NCBI RefSeq assembly: GCF_000368145.1
Contig: NZ_KB849283.1
Coordinates: forward strand, 2,010,324 to 2,074,323
Reading direction: 5' to 3'
Source: Acinetobacter guillouiae CIP 63.46
GTDB lineage: Bacteria; Pseudomonadota; Gammaproteobacteria; Pseudomonadales; Moraxellaceae
Length of the DNA stretch: 64,000 nucleotides
This document shows, one piece after another, positions 24,954 through 37,200 of this stretch. The first letter of the stretch is position 1. Each line of letters opens with the position of its first letter. Made by a program: the position numbers and the translations under genes. The notes beneath the pieces are model-generated. The model made no database searches, was not told the DNA's origin, and was given only the letters and a program-made list of their open reading frames with translations.

Positions 24954-27900
24954 ATGTCCACGCTTACCACGTTAAAAGAGCTTCTTGCCAAACGCATCCT
25001 AATTATTGATGGTGCAATGGGAACTATGATCCAACGCCATAAACTGGAAGAAGCTGATTACCGTGGTGAGCGTTTTGCTGACTGGGCATCTGATTTAAAA
25101 GGCAACAATGACCTTTTGGTGTTAACTCAGCCACAAATTATTCAAGGCATCCATGAAGCTTACCTAGATGCTGGTGCTGACATTATTGAAACCAATAGCT
25201 TTAATGGCACACGGGTTTCAATGTCTGACTATCACATGGAAGATTTAGTCCATGAGATTAACTTTGAAGCAGCCCGTCTTGCCAAAGCTGCTTGTGAAAA
25301 ATACTCAACCCCTGACAAACCACGTTTTGTCGCCGGTGTATTGGGACCAACATCACGTACCTGCTCTATCTCACCAAATGTGAATGATCCCGCGTTTCGT
25401 AACATTACCTTTGATGAACTCAAAGAAAATTATATTGAAGCCACGCATGCTTTAATTGAAGGTGGTGCAGACATCCTTCTCATTGAAACAGTGTTTGATA
25501 CATTAAACTGTAAAGCAGCAATTTTTGCGGTAAAAGAAGTCTTTAAACAGCTTGGTCGTGAATTACCACTGATGATTTCCGGCACAATTACTGATGCTTC
25601 TGGTCGTACCTTAACAGGACAAACTGCAGAAGCATTCTGGAACTCTGTGCGTCACGGCGATTTATTGTCGATTGGATTTAACTGCGCCTTGGGTGCAGAT
25701 GCCATGCGTCCACATGTCAAAACTGTATCAGATGTTGCCGATGTTTTTGTTTCAGCGCATCCAAACGCTGGCTTACCGAACGCATTTGGTGGCTATGATG
25801 AAACACCAGAAGAAACAGCAGCCTTCTTAAAAGAATTTGCTGAAAGTGGTTTGATCAATATCACTGGTGGATGTTGTGGTACAACACCTGACCATATTCG
25901 TGCCATTTATAATGCGGTCAAAAACATACCACCGCGTAAAATTCCTGACATCAAGCCTGCATGTCGCCTCAGTGGTTTAGAGCCATTTAATATTTATGAC
26001 GACTCATTGTTCGTCAATGTCGGTGAACGTACCAATGTCACGGGTTCTAAAAAATTCCTCCGTTTAATCCGTGAAGAAAACTTTGCCGAAGCACTCGATG
26101 TTGCATTACAGCAAGTGGTTTCAGGCGCGCAAATCATCGACATCAATATGGATGAAGGAATGCTCGATTCGCAAAATGCGATGGTACATTTCTTAAATCT
26201 GGTTGCATCTGAGCCTGAAATTTCTAAAGTGCCAATCATGATTGACTCCTCTAAATGGGAAATCATTGAAGCAGGTTTAAAATGTGTACAAGGTAAACCT
26301 GTCGTCAACTCGATTTCCTTAAAAGAAGGTTATGACGAGTTTGTCCATAAAGCACGTTTGTGTCGTCAATATGGTGCAGCTGTCATTGTGATGGCATTTG
26401 ATGAAACCGGTCAGGCAGATACTGCCGCACGTAAACGTGAAATCTGTAAGCGCTCTTATGATGTGCTCGTGAATGAAATCGGTTTTCCTGCGGAAGACAT
26501 TATTTTTGACCCGAACGTTTTTGCTGTCGCAACGGGGATTGAAGAACACAATAACTATGCTGTGGACTTTATTGAAGCAACAGGCTGGATTAAACAAAAC
26601 TTACCACATGCCATGATTTCTGGTGGTGTTTCTAACGTATCATTCTCTTTCCGTGGCAATGAACCTGTTCGTGAAGCCATTCACTCTGTATTCCTTTACT
26701 ATGCCATCAAACAAGGCATGACCATGGGGATTGTCAATGCGGGTCAGATGGCCATCTATGATGATATTCCTAAAGAACTAAAAGCCGCTGTTGAAGATGT
26801 CATTCTTAACCAAAACCAAGGCGAAAGTGGTCAAGATGCAACAGAAAAATTGCTTGAAGTTGCTGAACAGTACCGTGGTCAAAGTGCTGCCCAAAAACAG
26901 GTTGAAAACCTTGAATGGCGTAATGAACATGTTGAAAAGCGTCTTGAATATGCGCTAGTCAAAGGGATTACTAGCTTTATCGATGAAGATACTGAAGAAG
27001 CCCGTTTAAAGTCTAAACGTCCACTTGATGTGATTGAAGGTCCATTGATGGACGGTATGAATGTGGTCGGTGACTTATTCGGCTCAGGTAAAATGTTCTT
27101 ACCTCAAGTGGTCAAATCTGCACGGGTGATGAAACAAGCCGTAGCATGGTTAAACCCGTACATTGAAGCTGAAAAATCAGGTAGCCAATCCAAAGGTAAA
27201 GTGTTGATGGCGACTGTAAAAGGCGATGTACACGACATTGGTAAAAACATTGTTGGTGTTGTACTTGGGTGTAATGGTTATGACATTGTTGACCTTGGTG
27301 TCATGGTGTCTTGTGAGAAAATTTTACAAACTGCGATTGATGAAAAAGTCGATATTATCGGCTTATCAGGTTTGATTACCCCATCGCTTGATGAAATGGT
27401 ATTTGTTGCAAAAGAAATGCAACGCAAGGGTTTTAAAATCCCACTGTTGATTGGTGGCGCAACCACTTCGAAAGCACATACCGCAGTAAAAATTGATCCG
27501 CAATACTCAAATGATGCTGTGATCTATGTTGCCGATGCTTCTCGTGCAGTCGGTGTTGCAACCACCCTACTGTCTCCTGAAATGAAACCTAAATTTGTCG
27601 ATGAACATCGTGCTGAATACGAAAAAGTACGTGAACGTATTGCCAATAAGCAACCCAAAGCAGCTAAATTGTCGTATACAGATTCCATTGAAAATGGTCT
27701 AAAAATTGACTTTGCCGCCAATCCACCCGTAAAACCTAACTTCATTGGTTTGCAAACCTTGACCCATTATCCACTTGATACATTGGTGGAATATTTTGAC
27801 TGGACGCCATTCTTTATTTCTTGGAGTCTGGCAGGTAAATTCCCGAAAATTTTACAAGATGAGATTGTCGGTGAAGCTGCAACTGATTTATATAATCAAG

Positions 27901-28643
27901 CTCAGGCAATGCTAAAAGACATTATTGACAATAAACGTTTCGATGCGCGTGCCGTTTTTGGGATTTATCCTGCAAACCGTTCAGCCGCAGACTCTGTTGA
28001 GGTCTTTAGCGAAGATGGTCAATCTGTAACCCATACCTTCCAGCATATTCGTCAGCAATCGGATAAAGTCACAGGTAAACCGAATTTGTCTTTGGCTGAT
28101 TTTGTTGCAACCAAAGCACAAGCCGAAGACTACTTGGGTGGTTTTACCGTTTCAATTTTTGGTGCGGAAGAAATGGCACATGAGTATAAAGCCAAAGGTG
28201 ATGATTACTCGGCCATTCTTGCTCAGTCATTGGGTGATCGTTTTGCTGAAGCGTTTGCTGAACACTTGCATGAACGTATTCGTAAAGAGTTCTGGGGATA
28301 TCAGTCAGATGAACAACTCTCTAATGAAGAATTAATCAAAGAGAAGTATGTCGGTATTCGTCCTGCACCGGGCTACCCAGCTTGTCCTGAGCATTCTGAA
28401 AAGGCGTCTTTGTTTGATTGGTTAGGCACCACGGATAAGATTGGTACCCAATTGACCAGCAGTTTTGCAATGTGGCCACCATCAAGTGTCAGTGGTTTCT
28501 ACTATGCCAACCCACAATCTGAATATTTTAACGTAGGTAAAATCGCGTTAGATCAGCTAGAAGATTATGCAAAGCGTAAGAACTGGACTTTGGATGAAGC
28601 GAAGCGTTGGTTAGCTCCGAATTTGGATGATTCCGTTTCTTAA
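24954..28643 (+). CDS. metH: Cobalamin-dependent methionine synthase
   Basis: A 1229-residue enzyme that transfers the methyl group of 5-methyltetrahydrofolate to homocysteine through methylcobalamin. In order it has a homocysteine-binding domain (about 1-330, zinc ligands in [11 protein letters not shown]), a pterin-binding domain (about 350-620, [14 protein letters not shown]), a cobalamin cap and binding domain (about 650-890, with the cobalt-ligand motif [11 protein letters not shown]), and the C-terminal S-adenosylmethionine activation domain (with [12 protein letters not shown]). The length is full. I chose the ATG at 24954 with GAGAG upstream; a TTG four codons earlier is in frame but unlikely. 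I see no cobalamin or SAM riboswitch in the 230 bp upstream. Confidence 0.97.
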   Translation: MSTLTTLKELLAKRILIIDGAMGTMIQRHKLEEADYRGERFADWASDLKGNNDLLVLTQPQIIQGIHEAYLDAGADIIETNSFNGTRVSMSDYHMEDLVHEINFEAARLAKAACEKYSTPDKPRFVAGVLGPTSRTCSISPNVNDPAFRNITFDELKENYIEATHALIEGGADILLIETVFDTLNCKAAIFAVKEVFKQLGRELPLMISGTITDASGRTLTGQTAEAFWNSVRHGDLLSIGFNCALGADAMRPHVKTVSDVADVFVSAHPNAGLPNAFGGYDETPEETAAFLKEFAESGLINITGGCCGTTPDHIRAIYNAVKNIPPRKIPDIKPACRLSGLEPFNIYDDSLFVNVGERTNVTGSKKFLRLIREENFAEALDVALQQVVSGAQIIDINMDEGMLDSQNAMVHFLNLVASEPEISKVPIMIDSSKWEIIEAGLKCVQGKPVVNSISLKEGYDEFVHKARLCRQYGAAVIVMAFDETGQADTAARKREICKRSYDVLVNEIGFPAEDIIFDPNVFAVATGIEEHNNYAVDFIEATGWIKQNLPHAMISGGVSNVSFSFRGNEPVREAIHSVFLYYAIKQGMTMGIVNAGQMAIYDDIPKELKAAVEDVILNQNQGESGQDATEKLLEVAEQYRGQSAAQKQVENLEWRNEHVEKRLEYALVKGITSFIDEDTEEARLKSKRPLDVIEGPLMDGMNVVGDLFGSGKMFLPQVVKSARVMKQAVAWLNPYIEAEKSGSQSKGKVLMATVKGDVHDIGKNIVGVVLGCNGYDIVDLGVMVSCEKILQTAIDEKVDIIGLSGLITPSLDEMVFVAKEMQRKGFKIPLLIGGATTSKAHTAVKIDPQYSNDAVIYVADASRAVGVATTLLSPEMKPKFVDEHRAEYEKVRERIANKQPKAAKLSYTDSIENGLKIDFAANPPVKPNFIGLQTLTHYPLDTLVEYFDWTPFFISWSLAGKFPKILQDEIVGEAATDLYNQAQAMLKDIIDNKRFDARAVFGIYPANRSAADSVEVFSEDGQSVTHTFQHIRQQSDKVTGKPNLSLADFVATKAQAEDYLGGFTVSIFGAEEMAHEYKAKGDDYSAILAQSLGDRFAEAFAEHLHERIRKEFWGYQSDEQLSNEELIKEKYVGIRPAPGYPACPEHSEKASLFDWLGTTDKIGTQLTSSFAMWPPSSVSGFYYANPQSEYFNVGKIALDQLEDYAKRKNWTLDEAKRWLAPNLDDSVS

Positions 28644-28669
28644 TTCGAAACCCTTTTATAAAATAAGAG

Positions 28670-28698
28670 CAAGTCCCTTTTTATTAAAGAGGGACTTG
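28670..28698 (+). repeat. Hairpin after metH
   Basis: A 9-bp stem CAAGTCCCT / AGGGACTTG lies 26 nt after the metH stop. It has no T-run, so it resembles the extragenic palindrome in the cysDN gap more than a classical terminator. A second short GGGAGG/CCTCCC palindrome follows at about 28709-28730. The rest of the interval to 28952 is AT-rich and featureless apart from the Fic gene promoter region. Confidence 0.5.
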
Positions 28699-28952
28699 TA
28701 CATGAATTGGGAGGCTTGATAGATTCCTCCCTTCAAGAAAAAGTTGATTTTAAATCCTTAACAATTTATTAAAAATTTTTTAAGTAATTGAATTTTATAA
28801 TTATTTAAGAACCCAAAGGATACTTTAATTAACGACTCTAATGCCTACAATAGATCTGCTCGCCATACAGTGAATGATAGAGGTAGCGGTTAGATTTTAT
28901 TGCAATCATTTTTTCATGTATGATCATTTTATTTGGTCTGTAGAGATAAAAC

Positions 28953-29684
28953 ATGTTTGAGATCATTGATGATTTAAAAGCTAAATTAGATCAGCATCGA
29001 CCTCTTTCATCTACAATTGTCAAAAATCTACACGAAGATCTCATATTACGTTGGACTTACCACTCCAATGCCATTGAAGGTAATACTTTAACCTTGTTAG
29101 AAACCAAGGTTGTCCTTGAAGGAATTACGATAGGTGGTAAGGCATTAAGAGAGCATTTTGAAGCGATCAATCATCGTGATGCAATTTTGTATGTTGAAGA
29201 TATTATCAAAAGACAAGAACCCTTTTCAGAATGGCAAATTCGTAATATTCATCAATTCATCTTAAAAAATATTGATGATGAAAATGCTGGGCGATACCGT
29301 CAACAAAATGTCTTAATCTCAGGTGCTACGACTACCCCACCAGACCACACATTGCTCAATGATAAAATGGCTCAGTTTATTGATTGGTATAATCGTGATG
29401 CTCATAAATTACATCCGGTTGAACGAGCAGCCAAAGTTCATGCAGACTTTGTAGCGATCCATCCCTTTGTTGATGGAAATGGTCGCACATCTCGCTTATT
29501 GATGAACCTTGAATTGCTTAAAGCGGGGTATCCACCAAGTGTAATTACTGTAGAAAATCGATTAGCTTACTATGAAGCTTTAGATCAATGGATGGCGAAT
29601 GATAATACTGGACCATTTATTCATTTGATTGCTGATGTCGTATTGGATGGGTTTAAACCCTATCAGATGATTTTAGGAATTTAA
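28953..29684 (+). CDS. Fic-domain protein (putative AMPylator) with N-terminal inhibitory helix
   Basis: A 243-residue Fic protein. The catalytic motif HPFVDGNGRTSR is at residues 170-181, matching the active consensus HxFx(D/E)GNGRxxR, with His170 the catalytic base. At 38-44 is SNAIEGN, the (S/T)xxxE(G/N) inhibitory motif whose glutamate blocks ATP binding; its N-terminal position makes it a class II Fic, self-contained and without a separate antitoxin. Such proteins transfer AMP, or another nucleotide moiety, to hydroxyl side chains of target proteins. No partner gene lies beside it. The flap segment between motifs (SGATTTPP) is intact. The target is unknown. Confidence 0.92.
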   Translation: MFEIIDDLKAKLDQHRPLSSTIVKNLHEDLILRWTYHSNAIEGNTLTLLETKVVLEGITIGGKALREHFEAINHRDAILYVEDIIKRQEPFSEWQIRNIHQFILKNIDDENAGRYRQQNVLISGATTTPPDHTLLNDKMAQFIDWYNRDAHKLHPVERAAKVHADFVAIHPFVDGNGRTSRLLMNLELLKAGYPPSVITVENRLAYYEALDQWMANDNTGPFIHLIADVVLDGFKPYQMILGI

Positions 29685-29861
29685 GAGGGAAACCTTATCC
29701 ACTATAATCGCTAGGATCATTCAGGATGGAATGACCCAATTATTTACCCTGATCCTGTTCAGACACAAATGCCAATAGATAGATAGCAAGACATTAATTT
29801 TAATTGGTCTTTTAGAGATACAAGGCATTTAAATCAAATGCCCCTTGAATCCAAATACCTA

Positions 29862-30155
29862 TTACTTTCTAAAATTAGACAACAAATTATTGGTAATCGA
29901 CTTATTATTCTCAACAATTCTAGTCTTTTTGGCTTTTGCTGATTGATCTTCAACACGCTCAATTTTGGTTGCTTTTAACTTGCCGTTATTTTCAACAACG
30001 ATAAATTTAACTCTTTCATTTCGCTTTGGCTCGCCATCTGCAAGCGGAAAATCAGAAATATGAAAGAAAATATCTTGCTCAAGTCCACCAATAAAGCCAA
30101 AGCCTCTATCGGCATCGTATTGTTTAATTTTTCCTTGCTGGAATTCAGGCTTCAT
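29862..30155 (-). CDS. Cold-shock-domain nucleic-acid-binding protein
   Basis: A 97-residue protein whose first 67 residues form a cold-shock domain: GKIKQYDADRGFGFIGG carries the RNP1 motif and DIFFHISDF the RNP2 motif, both with the aromatic residues that stack on single-stranded RNA or DNA. The last 30 residues are basic (SAKAKKTRI, then a polar tail ending LLSNFRK), probably an extra nucleic-acid contact. It is longer than CspA (70 residues). It is the soluble relative of the two membrane-anchored cold-shock proteins at 38403-40276. The gene is apparently monocistronic. Confidence 0.88.
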   Translation of the reverse strand: MKPEFQQGKIKQYDADRGFGFIGGLEQDIFFHISDFPLADGEPKRNERVKFIVVENNGKLKATKIERVEDQSAKAKKTRIVENNKSITNNLLSNFRK

Positions 30156-30255
30156 ACATATTACTCATCGCGGTACACAATCGCTGTATTATACCCTGAT
30201 CTTGATCAATAGATAAAATAGCAAAAAATAGTCTTGCCTCATCTTAATTGCAGCG

Positions 30256-30288
30256 ATAAAAAAGCCCACTTTTCAGTAGGCTTCTATA
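30256..30288 (-). terminator. Terminator after emrB
   Basis: On the minus strand GAAGCCTACT-GAAA-AGTGGGCTT forms an 8-9 bp stem with one G-T pair, followed by six T, just beyond the emrB stop. Confidence 0.8.
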
Positions 30289-30299
30289 CAACTTAAATT

Positions 30300-31826
30300 C
30301 TAATGTGCATGCCCTGCGCCGACATTACCTTTTGGTTTTGGACATAACCAAATAATCAATCCTGCGAAAATAAAGATCATCGCAAAGATCAAAAACACAT
30401 GATTAACCGAAAGCGTTAAAGCCTCTTTATCCACCAAATTGGAAATGGTACCCAACGCCATTTCAGGACTAAAACCACTATTGACCAAATTACGCTGAGT
30501 TTCCTCAACATGCATAGTCGAGACGATTTCACTGCGTGCAAGCTTGGTATGATCATCCCAAATGGTCACTGCAATAGATGCGCCAATTGCCCCTGCCATG
30601 GTTCGCATAAAGTTCATCAAACCCGCAGCAGAAGCCACTTCATCTGGACGTACCACACCTAAAGCGATATTAGACAGTGGGATAAAGAAGAACGGTACCG
30701 CAAAACCTTGAATAATCTGTGGTAACGCCAGCGCCATAAAGTCAGCATCACTGGTCCAAAATGAACGCATTAATGTGACGCCACCCAAAATCATCAGCCC
30801 AAAACTGGACAAGGCTCTCGGGTCGTATTTAGTCGCAAGTTTGGCAACCACAGGCGACATCATCAAGCTACCAAAACCCATTGTCGCAGTCAGATAACCT
30901 GCCCAAGATGCGGTATAGCCCAAGTTAATCTGTAACCATTGTGGAATAAGCACAATACTGCCAAAGAATGCCGCAAAGGCAAAGGCCAATGAGATTGTTG
31001 CTATAGTAAAACCACGGTATCGGAAAATTTGTATATTGACGATAGGATGTTTTTCATAATATTCCCAGATGAAAAAGGCAATAAATCCAACCACCAAAAT
31101 CACAGCCAAAATACAAATAAAGCTGTTATTAAACCAATCCCGCTCATGCCCCAAATCGAGCATTAACTGTAATGCGCCAATCCAAACAATCAGCAGCGTT
31201 AAGCCAATGGTATCAATCGGGAGTTTAGCAATCGGTGTTTCAGCAATTTTTAATAGACGCATCACCCCAACAGCACAGATCACACCCACTGGAATATTGA
31301 TAAAGAAAATCCAATGCCATGACCAGTTATCACTGATCGTACCACCTAAAATAGGGCCTAGAATCGGTCCAACAACGGTCGTCATTGCCCACATCCCCAT
31401 TGCTTGGGAATGCTTTTCGGGTGGGAAAATACGCATCAACAAAGTTTGACTGAGTGGCATGATTGGACCACCAAATAAACCTTGTCCAATACGACAGATC
31501 ACTAACATCGCCAAACTATTGGATAAGCCACAAAGAATTGAAAATGTAGTAAAACCAATCAGACTGATGGTAAATACCCGAACAGCACCAAAACGTCCTG
31601 CAAGCCAACCGGTTAAAGGTACACAGATGGCTTCAGCAACGGCATAAGAGGTAATCACCCAAGTCCCTTGAGAACTTGATACTGCTAAACTTCCGGTAAT
31701 ATGGGGCACAGAAACATTGGCAATGGTCATATCCAATACGACCATAAAATTGGCAAGTGCTAAAAAGAAGGCGGCGAGAAGTAAGCGCCCACCTTTAAGC
31801 TCACTTTGAAACGTTGCTGTATTCAT
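30300..31826 (-). CDS. emrB: EmrB/QacA-type multidrug efflux MFS transporter
   Basis: A 508-residue DHA2 family (14-helix) major facilitator antiporter. Motif D1 LDMTIANVSVP is near residue 31. The antiporter motif C is VVGPILGPILGG near residue 150, and motif A-like GWLAGRFGAVR at about 72-83. It is the inner-membrane pump of an EmrAB-type tripartite system that exports hydrophobic drugs, detergents or fatty-acid-like compounds through an outer-membrane channel of the TolC type, which is not encoded here. It lies 6 nt downstream of emrA and ends at a terminator, so the two form a two-gene operon with no local regulator. Confidence 0.93.
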   Translation of the reverse strand: MNTATFQSELKGGRLLLAAFFLALANFMVVLDMTIANVSVPHITGSLAVSSSQGTWVITSYAVAEAICVPLTGWLAGRFGAVRVFTISLIGFTTFSILCGLSNSLAMLVICRIGQGLFGGPIMPLSQTLLMRIFPPEKHSQAMGMWAMTTVVGPILGPILGGTISDNWSWHWIFFINIPVGVICAVGVMRLLKIAETPIAKLPIDTIGLTLLIVWIGALQLMLDLGHERDWFNNSFICILAVILVVGFIAFFIWEYYEKHPIVNIQIFRYRGFTIATISLAFAFAAFFGSIVLIPQWLQINLGYTASWAGYLTATMGFGSLMMSPVVAKLATKYDPRALSSFGLMILGGVTLMRSFWTSDADFMALALPQIIQGFAVPFFFIPLSNIALGVVRPDEVASAAGLMNFMRTMAGAIGASIAVTIWDDHTKLARSEIVSTMHVEETQRNLVNSGFSPEMALGTISNLVDKEALTLSVNHVFLIFAMIFIFAGLIIWLCPKPKGNVGAGHAH

Positions 31827-31832
31827 AAGTGA

Positions 31833-32990
31833 TTACTTCGCTGAAGAGGTATCAACCTCAGCATTCATGGATAAACCCACACGTAATGGATGCTCAGCCA
31901 ACTCTTTAGGATCGAGTTTGATACGTACAGGTAGACGTTGAACCACTTTAATCCAGTTACCTGTCGCATTTTGTGCAGGAATCAACGCAAATGCTGAACC
32001 TGTACCACCAGAAAAGCCGATCACCGTACCGTGATACTCTACTTTCTTGCCATAGAGGTCTGAAGTGAGGGTTGCCTTCTGACCAACTTTCACATTTTGC
32101 AACTGACTTTCTTTAAAGTTTGCATCCACATAAAGTTCAGCCAAAGGCACCACTTTCATCAAACTTGTCCCAGGTGCAATACGTTGCCCCACTTGAATAC
32201 TACGACGGGCAATCACACCATCTAACGGCGCTTTAATTTCTGTACGTTGTAAATCTAAAAGTGCTTGATCAAGTTTGGCTTGAGCCACCAATACGTCAGG
32301 GGTTGAACTTTGTGAGGTCCCCCGAATTAAAGCTTCATTGGCATCTAAATTACTTTGTGCAGCTTTACGTTTAGATTCTGTTTGCGCCAATGCTGCTTTT
32401 GCCACATCGACATTTGCTTTAGCATTGTTTAAAGCACTTTGTGCTTTGCTAAATTCTTCTTTAGAGATTGCACCTGTCGCGCTTAACTGCTGACGGCGGG
32501 CAAACTCTTGCTGTGCTTGTTGATACGCCACATCGGCTTGCGCCACTTGTGCTTTGGCACTGTTAATATCATCTGCACTGACTAAAATCTGTGAAGACAA
32601 TGAACTGCTATTTGCCGAGCTTTGTGTATATTGACGCTTGGCTTTGGTCAACGCCGCTTCAGCTTCTGCAACAGCGATTTTTGCATCACGATTATCAATA
32701 ATCGCAAGTACATCGCCTTTTCTCACTTGTTGAGTATCACTGACCAAAACCTCAGCAACTTGTCCGCTGACCATTGATGTGATTTCAGCAGTTTCAGCAC
32801 CGACATAGGCATTGTCCGTTTCAACAATGTTGCCAAAAATAAAAGCCCAAATTGCATATAGAATTGCAGCTACAACAACAATAATGGCAAAAATCTTCAG
32901 CATTTTTTTACGTTTTTGTTTGGCTTCCAAATCCGCTTGCGCTTGATTTTCATCATTTGGAGAGGCATTCGTCGTTTGCGCGTCAGTCAT
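31833..32990 (-). CDS. emrA: EmrA-type membrane fusion (adaptor) protein
   Basis: A 385-residue HlyD-family adaptor. After a charged cytoplasmic N-terminus (KQKRKKM) there is one transmembrane helix at about 31-52. A beta/lipoyl half-motif follows (EITSMVSGQVAEVLVSDTQQVRKGDVL), then a long coiled-coil hairpin (about 100-230, rich in Ala/Gln/Lys), and the second lipoyl half with KAPLDGVIARRSIQVGQRI. It bridges EmrB in the inner membrane to an outer-membrane channel. First gene of the emrAB operon. The 325 bp upstream are non-coding and no MarR/EmrR regulator is adjacent. Confidence 0.93.
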   Translation of the reverse strand: MTDAQTTNASPNDENQAQADLEAKQKRKKMLKIFAIIVVVAAILYAIWAFIFGNIVETDNAYVGAETAEITSMVSGQVAEVLVSDTQQVRKGDVLAIIDNRDAKIAVAEAEAALTKAKRQYTQSSANSSSLSSQILVSADDINSAKAQVAQADVAYQQAQQEFARRQQLSATGAISKEEFSKAQSALNNAKANVDVAKAALAQTESKRKAAQSNLDANEALIRGTSQSSTPDVLVAQAKLDQALLDLQRTEIKAPLDGVIARRSIQVGQRIAPGTSLMKVVPLAELYVDANFKESQLQNVKVGQKATLTSDLYGKKVEYHGTVIGFSGGTGSAFALIPAQNATGNWIKVVQRLPVRIKLDPKELAEHPLRVGLSMNAEVDTSSAK

Positions 32991-33229
32991 CGCATGTTCC
33001 TAGCTTACTTGGACTTGTCAAAACATCTTTGCATTTTGGAGATATAAACTGAAAAACTGCTTAATCATATCTATATGACGTTGCTTGATGGTTGAATAAG
33101 TCAACTTCTTAAAATTGTGGTGCCCAATTTTACAGGTAAAAATCATATTATGAGAATAAAAATATTACTCTATAGTTTATCTTTATAAAAGAGGTCAATC
33201 TTATTGATATTCATATTTTTTTAAAAAAA
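32991..33229. promoter_or_regulatory. Upstream region of emrAB
   Basis: Non-coding AT-rich DNA containing the emrA promoter; beyond 33229 lies the terminator of the thioesterase gene transcribed toward emrA. I found no clear operator palindrome or regulator gene. Confidence 0.4.
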
Positions 33230-33262
33230 ATAAGCCAGCAAAATATGTATTTTACTGGCTTA
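33230..33262 (-). terminator. Terminator after the thioesterase gene
   Basis: A 9-bp stem ATAAGCCAG / CTGGCTTAT with a 15-nt loop, followed on the minus strand by a run of eight T, about 55 nt past the stop codon. Confidence 0.88.
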
Positions 33263-33315
33263 TATTGACACAATGAATACAAAAGTGTACTGATTAGTAC
33301 ACTTAGTCAGCTTGA

Positions 33316-34962
<1,647 letters not shown>

Positions 34963-35120
34963 ATCATTCCTCCCTTATTGAACTCATGGTTCCTCACCTT
35001 TAAAAAAGGGAGCTGCCCATTACTGATTCAGTCGTGAATGGAAAGTCGCCTCTTTCAAAAGATAAGCAGTATTGCTTTTGTAGGTGGGGATTAAAATTCT
35101 AAATTGGTACAGAATACACA

Positions 35121-36257
35121 ATGCATATCGCCATTATCGGTGCTGGAGTAAGTGGCTTACTCAGCGCGCTTGAACTTGTTGAACAAGGCTGCACCATCAC
35201 CCTGTTCGATCAACAACATGCTGGACATGCCGCCTCATGGGCGGGTGGTGGTATTCTGTCACCCATGTATCCGTGGAGATATCCCAATGAAGTCAATCAT
35301 CTGGCACAACACGGCAAACAACTTTACCAACAATGGAATGAGAAACTACAACCTAAAACAGGAATAGACTTTCAAATCCATGACACGGGAATGTTAATTT
35401 TTGATGAAGCCGATTTTGAGCTTGGACTGAATTATAAAGACCAACATCAAGAACCGATGCAGCATTGTGAATACCTGCAAAGAGAGCAGCTTGAAACCGT
35501 CAATCCCCATATTTCAGCACAGTTTCAACATGCAATTTATTTTCCACATTTAGCCAATGTTAGAAATCCACGACTTCTTAAATCACTAATCAGCTATCTC
35601 AAACAACACCCTCAAGTTGAAGTGTATGAAAATACATGGATCGAAAAATTTAATATTCAAAATCAAAAAATTCAGTCTGTTGAAAGTGCCAATGGACAAG
35701 GTTTTGTCGCAGACCAATTTGTGATTGCGACGGGTGCATGGTCACATTGCTGGGCAGATCAATTACAGCGTTCGATCCCAGTAGAGCCTGTTCAGGGACA
35801 AATGATGTTATTTAAAACCCCTGAAAACTGGTTACCCACCATGTGTATGAACAATGTGATGTATTTGATCCCACGCCGAGATGGTCATATCGTATGCGGT
35901 TCAAGCATGGACCATATCGGATTTGATAAGCGTCCAAATGTACAAACACAACAAAATATTTATAAAGCCTGTATCGAAATGGTCCCTGAATTGGCAAACT
36001 TCCCCATCGTCAAGCAATGGGCAGGATTACGTCCAAGTTCACCGACAGGCATTCCATATATTGGAAAAATGCCTGAACTGAATAATTTATGGGCAAATTT
36101 TGGACATTATCGTAATGGCTTATGTATGGGACCGGCTTCAGCACAGCTATTAAGACAATTGATGCTCAATCAAGATACACGTGTTGATGCAAAAGCTTAT
36201 TCAACCGAGCGATTAACAGCATATACACCACTCACTCAGCAATCATCTTTTAGCTAA
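35121..36257 (+). CDS. thiO: Glycine oxidase ThiO-like FAD-dependent oxidoreductase
   Basis: A 378-residue DAO-family flavoenzyme. The N-terminal dinucleotide fold IAIIGAGVSGLLSALEL binds FAD, followed by SWAGGGILSPMYPWRYP, a segment characteristic of ThiO. The C-terminal WAGLRPSSPTGIPYIG and NFGHYRNGLCMGPAS complete the FAD site. ThiO oxidises glycine to iminoacetate for assembly of the thiamin thiazole ring. No other thi gene is adjacent, and a general amino-acid oxidase role cannot be excluded. The 158 bp upstream contain a hemB-distal palindromic stretch with pyrimidine-rich repeats. Confidence 0.85.
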   Translation: MHIAIIGAGVSGLLSALELVEQGCTITLFDQQHAGHAASWAGGGILSPMYPWRYPNEVNHLAQHGKQLYQQWNEKLQPKTGIDFQIHDTGMLIFDEADFELGLNYKDQHQEPMQHCEYLQREQLETVNPHISAQFQHAIYFPHLANVRNPRLLKSLISYLKQHPQVEVYENTWIEKFNIQNQKIQSVESANGQGFVADQFVIATGAWSHCWADQLQRSIPVEPVQGQMMLFKTPENWLPTMCMNNVMYLIPRRDGHIVCGSSMDHIGFDKRPNVQTQQNIYKACIEMVPELANFPIVKQWAGLRPSSPTGIPYIGKMPELNNLWANFGHYRNGLCMGPASAQLLRQLMLNQDTRVDAKAYSTERLTAYTPLTQQSSFS

Positions 36258-36356
36258 AAAGTGTTTGGTTCTGACATGAAAGAATTAAAGAGAAGACGCT
36301 TAGCCGCTTCTCTCATCTAAAACGATTGATACAATTGCTGATGCCGATCAAGCGAT

Positions 36357-37118
36357 TTACCAATAATTCTCTACAGCAATATTGCCTTCACCGCGACGAT
36401 TCATCGTTAAACCACGGGCTTTTAATGCGGCTTTGGTATCATCTACCATTTGTGGATTCCCACATAGCATGACATGGGTGGTATCTGCATTGAATTTTAA
36501 ATCAGCGGCTTTTTCCAATTCACCATTTTCAATCAAAATCGGTAAACGATCATGTAAGGCTGCATTGGGATCACGCGTAACAATCGGGATAAATTTAAAA
36601 CCTGTATGCCCCTCACCAAAAAGCTGGGCAATCTCTTCGATCCGATCGACATAAGCCAATTCAGATTCAGTTCTTACGCTATACACCAAATTGATTTTTT
36701 CGTACTTTGACCAAGTTTCAAAATCTTGTAGCATCGAAATAAAAGGCGCTAAACCTGTGCCCGTTGCCAATAACCACAAATCTTTAGGCAATGGCAATTG
36801 ATAACGTGCTAAGGTTAAGAATCCATAGGGGATTTTTTCCAAATAAAGCGCATCACCGACTTGTAGATGCTGTAAATTGGAGGTAAATGCACCGTCAGGA
36901 ACAACGATTGAAAAAAATTCGAGTGTTTCATCAAATGGGGATGAAACCACGGAATATGCTCTTACCACCAAATCATCACCCACTTTTAAACCAATGCGAG
37001 CAAATTGCCCTGCGGTAAACTTAAAATGGGCAGGTCGAGTCATGGTGAAACTGAAAAGTGTATTGGTCCAACGCTGAACAGACAAAACCTTTTCTATGCT
37101 AAATTTTTCAATTGACAT
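36357..37118 (-). CDS. fpr: Ferredoxin--NADP+ reductase
   Basis: A 253-residue flavoprotein that exchanges electrons between NADPH and ferredoxin or flavodoxin. The FAD site is RAYSVVSSP (RxYS motif) near residue 54. The NADP-binding fold contains ATGTGLAPFISML and later MLCGNPQM, and the protein ends VENYW with the C-terminal aromatic residue typical of subclass-I bacterial FPRs. It is divergent from the LysR gene at 37201 across 82 bp. The same fpr/finR arrangement in Pseudomonas places fpr under LysR control in oxidative stress, so regulation by the neighbour is likely. Confidence 0.94.
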   Translation of the reverse strand: MSIEKFSIEKVLSVQRWTNTLFSFTMTRPAHFKFTAGQFARIGLKVGDDLVVRAYSVVSSPFDETLEFFSIVVPDGAFTSNLQHLQVGDALYLEKIPYGFLTLARYQLPLPKDLWLLATGTGLAPFISMLQDFETWSKYEKINLVYSVRTESELAYVDRIEEIAQLFGEGHTGFKFIPIVTRDPNAALHDRLPILIENGELEKAADLKFNADTTHVMLCGNPQMVDDTKAALKARGLTMNRRGEGNIAVENYW

Positions 37119-37200
37119 GATTTCTTCGTGGCATGAAACATAGTCCTCATGGTAGCATGACTATATAATCTATGAATATTAAAATGTTAAGGCTCTACTT

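Noticed and set aside
29742-30205. ACCCTGATC-type motif on both sides of the cold-shock gene, similar to the repeats at 11388-11432
   Set aside because: The match to the DUF2239 repeat is only about 9 bp and the flanks differ; chance is sufficient.
36287-36316. AGAGAAG-CG-CTTCTCT hairpin between thiO and fpr as a terminator
   Set aside because: The stem is interrupted and has no good T-run on either strand; left out of the feature list.
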